IMG/VR virus record: IMGVR_UViG_3300034062_006076
Coordinates: 1 to 26,173 of that record
Strand: one strand, 5' to 3'
Source: a virus
DNA length: 26,173 bases
The position numbers were made by a program, and so were the translations under genes. The first letter of the stretch is position 1, and the number at the start of each line of letters is the position of its first letter. The notes beneath the pieces were generated by a model, which worked only from the letters and a program-made list of their open reading frames with translations, made no database searches and was not told the origin of the DNA. Positions 1 to 7,332 of this stretch are shown here, in pieces.

Positions 1-1
1 T

Positions 2-2719
2 AATTTGAATTATTTTTATACCGCACCATCATTTGGGTCAACATATACACAAGTATTATCACAGTGTTTTAAAGACAATGCATTGGTGGAAGATATTATA
101 AGTAATCAGTCTGTATTTAATGGTTCGGTTAGGTTATTTTGGGGAGGGACACATTTTGGATATTTCCCAACAGTTAGTTCAGTATCTCAAATTGATGAAT
201 ATCTATCAAAATCAAATAGTGAAAAATGGGCTTGGAACTTATTTCTTGATGATAATTTTGATAGTGTAACTGGTGACAAAATAGAAGATTTATTTTCGGT
301 TTTCACTAAGGAAGAACTTGATTTGTTTGAGAATGAATTTTTTAATTTTAGTAGGTCTGAACTACAAACAACCGACCCATTTAATTTTCAAACGATACTT
401 AAAAAAAGTTTACAACTAAACCAATTTGATTTTTTAGATGCCAACCAAAATAAACTTCTAAATAACGTACAAACATCACAACAAAATTCATTCAACGGAT
501 ATCTAAAAAATGTCTGTAATGAAAATCTAATTTTTCAAAAAGGTAACCCAACTAACTTTGATTTGAAAAATTTTAGATTTTTCACCGAAAATCCAGTTGA
601 AGGAAGTTATGAAGACGTTTTAAAATATAGTACTGATACTTTTGATTACTTACCAAATGGAACTAACGGAGTGACATTTGAAGACTCAAGAAATAATTAT
701 ACCGACCTTTGGAGAACTATGGATATATACGTAGGATTTTCAACTATACCTCAACTTTCATACACGGGAGACAGTTCATATATAACAGACTTTTTCATTG
801 ACAATGACGTTGCTTTCAATAATGATAATATCATAAGATTTGCTGATGAGATAAAATTGTATGCCTCAAGAAAATTATTAGTACAAGGAGCACCTTTTAA
901 CTTCTTTACCCAAATGGAGGATTACCTTGAAAGTTTAAATGTTTTTAGGGATTATATTTTAGAAGGAGTTATTAAAAAATTACAAAGGTCTTTACCAACT
1001 CCACAAAATACACAAACTGAAGATAAGAGCGCGACAGAAGGTTCGGTTACAAGATTAGAATATTACAATTTATTTAAAACAATAAATGACAAATGGGTTG
1101 CTGGTAACAATTATAATAATGAAACATTATTTGAGGATATTTTGTTTTTAGATAGAGCAAATAGAAATATTGGGGACATCGTTATTGTTGATATTTTTGA
1201 TGCTGTAAAATATTTGAAAGGTAATAAAAAGGCAAATGTCTATACTGTGGTAACTTCTATAATTGAAAAGAATCACTTTGTAATTTATAACATGCCGTCA
1301 TACATTAATTATTATAATGCTCAAAATGCCGGAGAAACACTAAAGACAGAACCAGATTTAACTTTTGCTTCTAAGTTATTTGGAACCTTTACCCAAGTTG
1401 ACTACCAAGAGTCAAAGACAAAAATGGTTTGTCAATATGCTGAAACACCTTCAGAACATACAAAAAATAGTAGTACTAAGAATGCTTATAATGACGATAG
1501 TTGGGAATTTGATAAAGCAAATAGTAACCCAACTTTGGAAAATATGGATAAGAAGAAAGAGCAAGATGATTATTCATTGTCAAATAGAGCAGTTGCATTT
1601 GCGGTTGATTTTGGATTACAGAACCAAGGGGTTTTCCAAAACATACAAGTTGCTCAAGACATGGGTAAGGCAACATCAGAATCTTTACAGGCGGAGTATG
1701 ATTTAGCAAATATGACAAGAGGTACTAAAACTACCACTCAGAATGTTAGTTTATATAACATATATAAAAGTAGAAGTTATTCAGCAACTGTTAATGCTTT
1801 TGGTAACGCCATGATACAACCGACTATGTATTTTGTATTGAAAAACGTTCCATTATTTGCTGGACCTTACTTAATTACTGATGTTGAACACACAATTACA
1901 AATGGTAGTTTTACTACAAAGATGGTGGGGACAAGACAAAAATTATACACTCCCCCGATTAAAAATTCACTACTTGAAACTATTAAAAATAATTATGTTG
2001 ATAAATTAGTTAACCAACTTGTTAATAAGAAACAAACTGAAAAAACAATTAGTGCTAATACAATTAATACAAAAAATTCTATTTCTTCGGATATACAATC
2101 AAAAATGACTCCGTCTCCTAACCAAACCTGTAAAACATCATCTTCGTACGGAACTTATTCGGCAACGACAGTTCAAGAAACTTCAACACCGTTTAAACAA
2201 ATGATAGATACAGTTAGAGATAAGATAAGAGAATTTAATTTTGGTTCAAATTCTGGAGACTCAATGAACTATATAGTTTCGACTCTCTTCTATGTCAAAT
2301 CTTTTGATACCAATGGATTTAAGTATTATAATAATAACGTTTCAGGAATACCAATAGGGGAGGGAACTCCTGCTTGGGGAGGAAATTTACCAACACTTTT
2401 TGATAAAAGTTATATATGTTTAAATAACTCTGAAAACAAGAGTTATGCTTATGCGGTGTTCACATCACTTGACAACAACATTAGATTTACATGGGCTAAA
2501 TATAAAACAGTATTTGATAGTGTTGTTCAAAATATCGAAAACGAAGATTTATTCGTTAGTGGATTTACAAGGACATGGATTGAGAAATTCCCAACAGATA
2601 AAACGGATACGACTAATAACTTATATGAGTCGTTTAAAACCGACAATCCCCAACAGTTTCAAACACTTGAAAATAAAGTTCGGGATGGATACAGAAAAAT
2701 CAAATCCAATTTTACGTAA
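2..2719 (+). CDS. Large tail/baseplate structural protein with hub-like motif, 5' partial
   Basis: The reading frame is open to the window edge. The first possible start is a TTG at position 5 with no leader visible, and the first residues read like the interior of a protein, so I treat it as truncated at the 5' end with at least 905 residues. Around residues 590-640 (counting from the TTG) there is a stretch in which a Gly-Asn-Ala-Met-Ile-Gln-Pro run is followed by a hydrophobic strand, then Gly-Pro-Tyr-Leu-Ile-Thr-Asp-Val-Glu-His. This resembles the end of the late-control-D/VgrG/gp27 hub fold, where 'G-x-Y-x-V-x-x-V-x-H' closes a barrel. The rest is rich in Asn, Thr, Phe and Tyr, as expected of a phage structural protein, and has no signal peptide or membrane segment. 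A baseplate hub or tail protein is the likely role. The hub assignment is inference from a short motif and is much less sure than the structural call. Confidence 0.6.
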   Translation, partial: NLNYFYTAPSFGSTYTQVLSQCFKDNALVEDIISNQSVFNGSVRLFWGGTHFGYFPTVSSVSQIDEYLSKSNSEKWAWNLFLDDNFDSVTGDKIEDLFSVFTKEELDLFENEFFNFSRSELQTTDPFNFQTILKKSLQLNQFDFLDANQNKLLNNVQTSQQNSFNGYLKNVCNENLIFQKGNPTNFDLKNFRFFTENPVEGSYEDVLKYSTDTFDYLPNGTNGVTFEDSRNNYTDLWRTMDIYVGFSTIPQLSYTGDSSYITDFFIDNDVAFNNDNIIRFADEIKLYASRKLLVQGAPFNFFTQMEDYLESLNVFRDYILEGVIKKLQRSLPTPQNTQTEDKSATEGSVTRLEYYNLFKTINDKWVAGNNYNNETLFEDILFLDRANRNIGDIVIVDIFDAVKYLKGNKKANVYTVVTSIIEKNHFVIYNMPSYINYYNAQNAGETLKTEPDLTFASKLFGTFTQVDYQESKTKMVCQYAETPSEHTKNSSTKNAYNDDSWEFDKANSNPTLENMDKKKEQDDYSLSNRAVAFAVDFGLQNQGVFQNIQVAQDMGKATSESLQAEYDLANMTRGTKTTTQNVSLYNIYKSRSYSATVNAFGNAMIQPTMYFVLKNVPLFAGPYLITDVEHTITNGSFTTKMVGTRQKLYTPPIKNSLLETIKNNYVDKLVNQLVNKKQTEKTISANTINTKNSISSDIQSKMTPSPNQTCKTSSSYGTYSATTVQETSTPFKQMIDTVRDKIREFNFGSNSGDSMNYIVSTLFYVKSFDTNGFKYYNNNVSGIPIGEGTPAWGGNLPTLFDKSYICLNNSENKSYAYAVFTSLDNNIRFTWAKYKTVFDSVVQNIENEDLFVSGFTRTWIEKFPTDKTDTTNNLYESFKTDNPQQFQTLENKVRDGYRKIKSNFT

Positions 2720-2735
2720 ATTTGAATTAACTTAG

Positions 2736-2745
2736 ATATTTATAT
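2736..2745 (+). promoter_or_regulatory. ATATTTATAT element before the 74-residue gene, possible late promoter
   Basis: Same ten bases as the element in front of gp25, lying 12 bases upstream of the ATG at 2758. Transcription from a -10 box here would begin around 2750. The evidence is two matching copies in intergenic DNA only. Confidence 0.25.
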
Positions 2746-2757
2746 AAAAAAATCACT

Positions 2758-2982
2758 ATGGACGTTAAACAATTATTAGATAATTACCTCGGAAGAAAAA
2801 CTAGAATCACTGAAAAAGATGCCGGAAACGGATTTAAAGAAGTTTGTGATTTAGATACCGGTGATTGTTACACAGTTAGAATGAAAGACGGTCTAATTGA
2901 AAGAGTTGACAATACTTATATGTCAAATAAAAAAATTAATGTTGAAACTAAAACAGGAATTAAACAACTTTTAAACGGTTAA
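2758..2982 (+). CDS. Small hypothetical protein, 74 residues
   Basis: I do not recognise this protein. It is short, charged and slightly basic, with no membrane segment or signal peptide. Two cysteines six residues apart (Cys-Asp-Leu-Asp-Thr-Gly-Asp-Cys) lie near the middle, which could form a turn or metal site, though two ligands alone are weak evidence. It starts 38 bases after the preceding structural gene, with an A-rich leader and no Shine-Dalgarno sequence, and ends three bases before the next gene, so the two are almost certainly co-transcribed. The ATATTTATAT element just upstream is a possible promoter. Codon use and orientation match the neighbours, supporting a real gene. Confidence 0.7.
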   Translation: MDVKQLLDNYLGRKTRITEKDAGNGFKEVCDLDTGDCYTVRMKDGLIERVDNTYMSNKKINVETKTGIKQLLNG

Positions 2983-2985
2983 AAA

Positions 2986-3645
2986 ATGGAAATATCTAAA
3001 GCAATATTGGAGGAGTTAAAAAAATACAAAGAGATAAATCACTATATCTTTGAACAAGACGCTGGTCTTGATACACCACCTCCACCACCTGGTGGAGAAG
3101 AGGCTTTACCTGACCCAGCGGCTGCTGCCCCTGCGGCTGAAACTCCTCCGGCTGTTGAAGCTGAAGCCGGTGCACAACCCGTGGATGTGGCAACCGACCC
3201 AGAAGTTGAAAAAGTTGGTGAAGAAGGGGAAGATGAAACTGGAACAGAAGAACTAGAAGTTACTGACTTAGTTAAATCACAACAAAACATAGAAAAAAAA
3301 CAAGAAGAATATTTTAATAATTTATTTTCACAACTCTCAAATCTTGAACAAAAATTGTCTGACATGGATAATGTTATGAGTAAACTAAATGATTTAGAGG
3401 CTAAAATTGAAAAGTATCGACCTAAAACAAATCAAGAAAAATTAGAATTGAGAAGTTTAGATTCAGGTCCATATAATCAAAAATTGACCGATTTTTTTAC
3501 AGACAAACAACAAGATATTGAAAAGGCGGGAAAAAATGAGTATGTTTTAACAACCGACGAAGTTGAAGATTATTCAGTTGATGAAATCAAAGGAACCTTC
3601 AGTAACTACGGAGAAGAAGACGAATTCAAACCGATTAAGTATTAA
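2986..3645 (+). CDS. Acidic Pro/Ala-rich protein with coiled coil, unknown function
   Basis: This 219-residue protein has four visible parts. Residues 1-25 look like an amphipathic helix. Residues 30-75 are low complexity: five prolines in a row, then Ala/Pro/Glu runs. Residues 76-92 are strongly acidic. Residues 95-145 show heptad-like spacing of Leu, Met and Ile typical of a coiled coil, and the tail (185-219) is again acidic. The low-complexity part is visibly richer in G+C than anything else in the window because of its Ala and Pro codons. Acidic, coiled-coil phage proteins of this size are often scaffold or assembly factors, and some are virion linkers, but nothing here proves either role. 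It follows the 74-residue gene by three bases and ends 70 bases before the gp32 gene, so it probably belongs with the upstream structural group. Confidence 0.75.
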   Translation: MEISKAILEELKKYKEINHYIFEQDAGLDTPPPPPGGEEALPDPAAAAPAAETPPAVEAEAGAQPVDVATDPEVEKVGEEGEDETGTEELEVTDLVKSQQNIEKKQEEYFNNLFSQLSNLEQKLSDMDNVMSKLNDLEAKIEKYRPKTNQEKLELRSLDSGPYNQKLTDFFTDKQQDIEKAGKNEYVLTTDEVEDYSVDEIKGTFSNYGEEDEFKPIKY

Positions 3646-3655
3646 TTGGTAATCC

Positions 3656-3690
3656 TTATTTGACTTTTACGGCTGACACTTTTATTATTG
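3656..3690 (+). promoter_or_regulatory. Putative Bacteroidota-type promoter for the gp32 gene
   Basis: In the 70-base gap before the gp32 gene, a TTTG at 3659-3662 is followed after 20 bases by TATTATTG at 3683-3690. This matches the Bacteroidota -33/-7 pattern (TTTG, about 19-21 bases, TAnnTTTG) with one mismatch in the -7 box. The predicted start of transcription near 3697 would leave a leader of about 20 A/T-rich bases. A dedicated promoter would fit the high demand for gp32. The match is by eye in AT-rich DNA, so it could be chance. Confidence 0.4.
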
Positions 3691-3715
3691 TTCATTAACT
3701 ATTAAATTATATATT

Positions 3716-4549
3716 ATGGCGACAAATTCTTTAGATGCTGTTCTCGCTCAGTATGAAAAAGCGAAATCAAACACAGGTGGTAGTAAAATCTCCCAAGAAG
3801 ACCGAATGAAGAAGTACTTCGCGGCAATTCTACCACAAGGAAAATCAACAGGACAAAAAAGACTCCGAGTTCTTCCAACTACAGATGGCTCATCACCATT
3901 CAAGGAAGTATGGTTTCACGAAGTTCAAGTTGCTGGTAAATGGAATAAAATCTATGACCCAGGTAAAAATGACAATGAGCGTTCACCTTTGAACGAAATT
4001 CATGACGAACTTATGATGACTGGCAAGGCTTCTGATAAGGAACTTGCAAAACAGTACAAAGCTCGTAAATTCTACATCGTTAAAGTTATTGACAAAGACG
4101 CACCTGAGGACGGAGTAAAGTTCTGGCGTTTTAAGCATAACTACAAGAACGAAGGAATCCTTGACAAAATCATTCCTATTTGGAGAGCAAAAGGAGATAT
4201 TACTGACCCTGAGAAAGGTCGTGACCTTATTCTCGAACTCACCAAAGCAAAGACCCCAAAAGGCGTAGAATATACAGTTATTCAAACTGTAATGTATGAT
4301 GACCCGGCTCCTCTTAACGAAGATAAAGAGACAATGGACTCTTGGGTTAAAGATGAACTGACTTGGAAAGATGTTTATTCTAAGAAACCTGTTGAGTACT
4401 TGGAAGCAATTGCTCGAGGTGAAACTCCACGTTGGTCTTCTGAACTTGGTAAATATGTTTACGGTGACGAGTCTGGCGAAATGACTATGGGTGGAACTAT
4501 TTCTGACCCACAAGCCGGTGACGAACCTGATGGCGACCTACCCTTCTAA
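3716..4549 (+). CDS. 32: gp32-type single-stranded DNA-binding protein
   Basis: This 277-residue protein matches T4 gp32 (301 residues) in layout. A short basic N-terminal segment, which in gp32 mediates cooperative binding, is followed by a core OB-fold rich in Lys, Arg, Tyr and Trp, with Lys-Arg-Leu-Arg-Val-Leu-Pro near residue 45 and Phe-Trp-Arg-Phe-Lys-His near 137. A C-terminal tail of Gly, Asp and Glu ends Asp-Gly-Asp-Leu-Pro-Phe. It would coat ssDNA and recruit UvsX, helicase and polymerase partners. Two things are odd. There is no cysteine anywhere, so the T4 zinc site (one His, three Cys) cannot form; the equivalent region carries Ser-Pro-Leu-Asn-Glu-Ile-His instead. The tail tip also resembles bacterial SSB tips (Asp-Ile-Pro-Phe). 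Arg and Leu codons lean to CGT and CTT, unlike the AGA/TTA of the structural genes, suggesting strong expression. A terminator-like hairpin follows. Confidence 0.9.
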   Translation: MATNSLDAVLAQYEKAKSNTGGSKISQEDRMKKYFAAILPQGKSTGQKRLRVLPTTDGSSPFKEVWFHEVQVAGKWNKIYDPGKNDNERSPLNEIHDELMMTGKASDKELAKQYKARKFYIVKVIDKDAPEDGVKFWRFKHNYKNEGILDKIIPIWRAKGDITDPEKGRDLILELTKAKTPKGVEYTVIQTVMYDDPAPLNEDKETMDSWVKDELTWKDVYSKKPVEYLEAIARGETPRWSSELGKYVYGDESGEMTMGGTISDPQAGDEPDGDLPF

Positions 4550-4567
4550 TTAAAAAAAATATTAATC

Positions 4568-4597
4568 AAACTACCCCTGAAATATGGGGTGGTTTTT
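4568..4597 (+). terminator. Terminator-like hairpin after the gp32 gene
   Basis: AACTACCCC (4569-4577) pairs with GGGGTGGTT (4586-4594) with one wobble pair and an eight-base loop, and the A at 4568 can add a pair with T4595. A T run follows. It begins 18 bases after the gp32 stop, and T4 also has a terminator after gene 32. The next start codon comes only 13 bases after the T run, leaving no room for a promoter between them, so partial read-through is likely. Confidence 0.8.
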
Positions 4598-4610
4598 AAT
4601 ACCTTTAAAA

Positions 4611-4835
4611 ATGACAATTCAAGAAAAAATCTCAAAAAAACTTTATGATGCTCTTATGAGCAAATATGCTTCCGAAATGAGTGAGGCAGAAGCAACACTT
4701 TTGGTCTATTTTAATAATCCTGTTGGAATTGGTGAACACCCACAACACTTGGAAGAAATGGATAAAATGGTTGAAAAATATGCAAACGCAAAAGATAAAA
4801 GCGAAGCGTTACAACAAATTGTAAAATACAACTAA
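4611..4835 (+). CDS. Small conserved-looking protein between gp32 and UvsX, 74 residues
   Basis: A longer frame opens at an ATG at 4584, but that codon lies inside the terminator hairpin. The ATG at 4611, after an A-rich leader, is the better start. The protein is mostly helical in appearance and acidic. It has a helix (residues 3-30), an Asn-Pro-Val-Gly-Ile-Gly-Glu-His-Pro turn near residues 36-44, and a second helix with Met/Leu/Ile spacing to the end. From memory, small proteins with a similar Pro-Val-Gly-Ile-Gly-Glu-His turn occur in other T4-like phages without known function, but I cannot verify that here. It is two bases from UvsX, so it is probably co-expressed and may act in recombination or replication; that is inference from position only. 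Confidence 0.75.
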   Translation: MTIQEKISKKLYDALMSKYASEMSEAEATLLVYFNNPVGIGEHPQHLEEMDKMVEKYANAKDKSEALQQIVKYN

Positions 4836-4837
4836 TT

Positions 4838-5827
4838 ATGGCATTAAAGAAAAAAGAATTTTCGTTAGATGCAATTAAGGACAAGTACTCAACCAAAACT
4901 AAGTACAAAGATACTCAGTTCTTTGAAGTCGGTGAAGCTTTTCATAATAGCTGCGGTATTCCCGGTCCTGCTATGGGTAACATTAACATGTTCCTCGGTC
5001 ACTCGAACTCTTCAAAAACAACTGCCTTGGTTAAAACAGCGGTAGATGCTCAAAAGAAAGGAGTTCTACCTGTTTTTATAATCACTGAAAAGAAGTGGTC
5101 TTGGGAACATGCGGTTGAACTTGGACTTGAGGCCAAAATGGTTGACGGAGAATGGGACGGATATTTCATCTTCAACGACTCATTTGACTACATCGAACAA
5201 GTAACTGAATATATTAATACACTTCTTGATGAACAAGAAAAAGGAAATATTCCTCACTCACTTTGTTTCCTTTGGGATTCGGTAGGTTCAATCCCTTGTA
5301 AGATGACTTTTGATGGTAAGGGTGGTAAGCAACATAATGCTTCGGTACTTGCTGACAAAATTGGTATGGGTATTCACGCTCGTATTACAAAGTCAAAGAA
5401 AGAAGATTATCCATATTACAATACTCTTGTAGTTGTTAATCAACCTTGGGTAGAACTTCCTGATAATCCATTTGGACAACCAACAATTAAGGCAAAGGGT
5501 GGAGAAGCTCTGTGGCTTGCATCGGCACTTGTGTTCCTATTTGGTAATCAGAAAAATGCGGGTATTAATCACATTACTGCAACCAAAAATGGACGAACTG
5601 TATCTTACGCTATCCGTACTAAAATCTCTGTGTTGAAGAACCACATTAATGGTCTTGGATACAAAGACGGAAAAATCATCGCAACTCCACAAGGATATAT
5701 TGCCGATGATAAAGACGCACTTGAAAATTATAAGAAGGATTATTCTCAGTACTGGAACGCAATACTTTCAGGAACTGGTGAAATAATTCTTGATGAAGTT
5801 GAAGAAGTTATTGAAAGCGAAGACTAA
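4838..5827 (+). CDS. uvsX: UvsX-type RecA-like recombinase
   Basis: This ATPase forms filaments on ssDNA and drives strand invasion for recombination-dependent replication and repair, working with gp32. The Walker A loop is Gly-His-Ser-Asn-Ser-Ser-Lys-Thr (residues 54-61). It lacks the second glycine of the canonical loop, as T4 UvsX does (Gly-Pro-Ser-Lys-Ser-Phe-Lys-Ser). The Walker B strand is Cys-Phe-Leu-Trp-Asp-Ser (143-148). A Glu at 84 after a hydrophobic strand is a candidate for the catalytic glutamate, and Val-Val-Val-Asn-Gln-Pro near 198-203 fits the position of the RecA motif that senses ATP. The length of 329 residues is somewhat below T4 UvsX (391). An acidic tail (Asp-Glu-Val-Glu-Glu-Val-Ile-Glu) ends the protein. 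Codon use shares the CTT/CGT/GGT preference of the gp32 gene. Confidence 0.92.
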   Translation: MALKKKEFSLDAIKDKYSTKTKYKDTQFFEVGEAFHNSCGIPGPAMGNINMFLGHSNSSKTTALVKTAVDAQKKGVLPVFIITEKKWSWEHAVELGLEAKMVDGEWDGYFIFNDSFDYIEQVTEYINTLLDEQEKGNIPHSLCFLWDSVGSIPCKMTFDGKGGKQHNASVLADKIGMGIHARITKSKKEDYPYYNTLVVVNQPWVELPDNPFGQPTIKAKGGEALWLASALVFLFGNQKNAGINHITATKNGRTVSYAIRTKISVLKNHINGLGYKDGKIIATPQGYIADDKDALENYKKDYSQYWNAILSGTGEIILDEVEEVIESED

Positions 5828-5840
5828 TTTATTATCTTTG
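5808..5840 (+). promoter_or_regulatory. Putative Bacteroidota-type promoter for the 5' nuclease gene
   Basis: TTATTG at 5808-5813 is followed by 19 bases and then TATCTTTG at 5833-5840, a full match to the Bacteroidota -7 consensus TAnnTTTG with correct spacing to a TTG -33 element. The -33 part lies inside the end of the UvsX gene. The GTG start codon is only five bases downstream, so a transcript from here would be leaderless or nearly so. Confidence 0.5.
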
Positions 5841-5845
5841 TATCT

Positions 5846-6844
5846 GTGAAAAAGACTCTCCTTGTTGATGGTAACAACCTATTCAAAATAGGTTTCCACG
5901 GTGTGAAAGATTATTTCCACAATGGAAACCATATTGGGGGTCTTTTTCACTTTATTAATACCCTTAGAAAATTTATCGACGAACAAAACTTTGATAAAGT
6001 TATTGTTTTTTGGGATGGAGAAGACTCAAGGTCTCTTAGAGAAGTTATTTATCCAAAATATAAAATGAACCGAAGACTTACGTTTGAGGACCCAATTTAT
6101 ATTTCATATTTGTATCAAAAAAACAGAGTAAAACAATACTTGGAGGAAATGTACGTAAGACAACTTGAAGTCCAAGGAATCGAAGCGGATGACCTCATGG
6201 CTGAATATTGTCGGATATCTGAAAATGAACAAAAACTAATATTTTCAAGCGACCGAGATTTGACCCAACTCATATCTGAAAAAGTTTCATTATACTCCCC
6301 ATCATTAAGGGCCACATTTAAAAACGGAGACAAAATCAAATTCGGTGATTTTGAATTTCCCCACGAAAATGTCCTAACTTTAAAAATTATGATGGGAGAT
6401 AAATCCGATAACATAGAGGGTATCCAATCTCTTGGAGAAAAGACCATTGTTAAATTCTTCCCTGAACTCTTAGAGAAGAAAGTTACCTATCAAGAATTAT
6501 TGGATAAAGCTGAAATTCTTTTAAAAGAACAAAAAGATAACACAACTTTAAAGAATATTTTGACTGGTAAGACAAAATCAGGTATATTTGAACAAGAGTA
6601 TTATCAGGTGAATGAAAAGATTGTTGATTTGTCTAACCCATTATTAAATGATGAGGCAATTGAACAAGTTGGATTTGTTTATTCTGAGAAATTAGATACA
6701 GAGGGTAGGAGTTATAAGAATCTAATCAAATTTATGGTGGATGATGGAATTTTTAAATTCTTACCTAAAACAGATGACGCATGGACTTATTTTATAACAC
6801 CATTTTTAAAGTTAACAAGAAAAGAAAAAAGTAAAACAAAGTAA
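5846..6844 (+). CDS. rnh: 5'-3' exonuclease / T4 RNase H-type (FEN family)
   Basis: Metal-dependent nuclease that removes RNA primers and 5' flaps during lagging-strand synthesis. The metal-binding acidic residues are all in place: Leu-Leu-Val-Asp8-Gly-Asn-Asn at the N terminus, Val-Phe-Trp-Asp57-Gly, Gly-Ile-Glu113-Ala-Asp115-Asp116, Ser-Ser-Asp136-Arg-Asp138, and Met-Gly-Asp185-Lys-Ser-Asp188-Asn-Ile, which leads into the helix-hairpin-helix that grips duplex DNA. At 332 residues it is close to T4 RNase H (305). The start must be the GTG at 5846 or something upstream, because the first in-frame ATG (codon 74) would lose Asp8 and Asp57. It lies 18 bases after UvsX and seven before the next gene. 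Confidence 0.9.
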   Translation: MKKTLLVDGNNLFKIGFHGVKDYFHNGNHIGGLFHFINTLRKFIDEQNFDKVIVFWDGEDSRSLREVIYPKYKMNRRLTFEDPIYISYLYQKNRVKQYLEEMYVRQLEVQGIEADDLMAEYCRISENEQKLIFSSDRDLTQLISEKVSLYSPSLRATFKNGDKIKFGDFEFPHENVLTLKIMMGDKSDNIEGIQSLGEKTIVKFFPELLEKKVTYQELLDKAEILLKEQKDNTTLKNILTGKTKSGIFEQEYYQVNEKIVDLSNPLLNDEAIEQVGFVYSEKLDTEGRSYKNLIKFMVDDGIFKFLPKTDDAWTYFITPFLKLTRKEKSKTK

Positions 6845-6851
6845 AATTTTT

Positions 6852-7307
6852 ATGAAAGAGCAAAATGTAGATTTAACTAAGTTGGAGTTCCTTATGACAG
6901 TGAACGATAACTTCATCGTTCAACGTTACTTCAACGTTAAGGATTACAACCCAAAGGCAAAAAATTCTTTAGAGCTTTTGGATTTATTAAATGATTTTGT
7001 TGGTGACATGAAACAACATCTCAAAATGAAGAGTGTTTCTTATATGTCCGACAATCAGTATGAAATTATGGAGAACCCCGAGGTTCTTGAAACATCTTTT
7101 ACAGATGGACCAGAAGTGTTTAATTTGTATCTAAAGTATAATGGTAACATTATGTATCACTACACCTTTGATGCTAAACCATACCCTCCTAAAGTTCGTT
7201 ATACTGTGGATATTCGTCCATATTTGAAGGGTGTTTTGTCAAATCTTACCGAGGTCTTCTCATCAAAAAATTTAACTTACAAATTGATGGGTTACTCACT
7301 AGTCTAA
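6852..7307 (+). CDS. Hypothetical protein in replication block, 151 residues
   Basis: I do not recognise this protein. It has no cysteines, no signal peptide and no membrane segment. The N-terminal half contains a basic/aromatic stretch (Phe-Ile-Val-Gln-Arg-Tyr-Phe near residues 21-27) followed by an amphipathic helix around 38-58. The C-terminal half alternates hydrophobic and polar residues like a beta sheet, with Tyr-Pro-Pro-Lys-Val-Arg-Tyr near 111-117. It starts seven bases after the nuclease and is followed 25 bases later by the helicase, so an accessory role in replication is possible from position, for example as a loader or inhibitor. That is only inference. Codon use matches the surrounding replication genes. 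Confidence 0.75.
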   Translation: MKEQNVDLTKLEFLMTVNDNFIVQRYFNVKDYNPKAKNSLELLDLLNDFVGDMKQHLKMKSVSYMSDNQYEIMENPEVLETSFTDGPEVFNLYLKYNGNIMYHYTFDAKPYPPKVRYTVDIRPYLKGVLSNLTEVFSSKNLTYKLMGYSLV

Positions 7308-7331
7308 TAATATTTAATAAAAAAAGACTAG
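7299..7331 (+). promoter_or_regulatory. Inverted repeat flanking the helicase gene start
   Basis: CTAGTCT (7299-7305) and AGACTAG (7325-7331) are perfect inverted copies separated by 19 A/T bases. The left arm covers the stop codon region of the preceding gene and the right arm ends one base before the helicase ATG. In RNA this would form a seven-pair stem ending at the start codon, which could couple or restrain translation. The short stem and long loop make it a modest candidate. Confidence 0.35.
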
Positions 7332-7332
7332 A

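Noticed and set aside
5-7. TTG as the true start of the first gene
   Set aside because: The frame stays open to the window edge and no leader is visible. The protein reads as an interior segment, so the gene is called 5' partial.
1365-1706. 113-codon frame on the + strand inside the first gene
   Set aside because: It overlaps a clearly structural reading frame and has no domain pattern. It is a chance frame in AT-rich DNA.
2736-2745. T4-type late promoter reading on the minus strand (TATAAATA)
   Set aside because: There is no minus-strand gene for it to serve, so a minus-strand promoter was not called. The + strand reading is kept only as a weak candidate.
3042-3365. 107-codon Ser/Ala-rich frame on the minus strand
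   Set aside because: It is the mirror of the Pro/Ala/Glu low-complexity segment in the 219-residue gene.
3983-4513. 176-codon open frame on the minus strand
   Set aside because: It is antisense to the well-supported gp32 gene, with no family resemblance and unnatural composition. It mirrors codon bias of the + strand gene.
4584-4610. Earlier start for the 74-residue gene
   Set aside because: The ATG at 4584 lies within the gp32 terminator hairpin. The ATG at 4611 has a normal A-rich leader.
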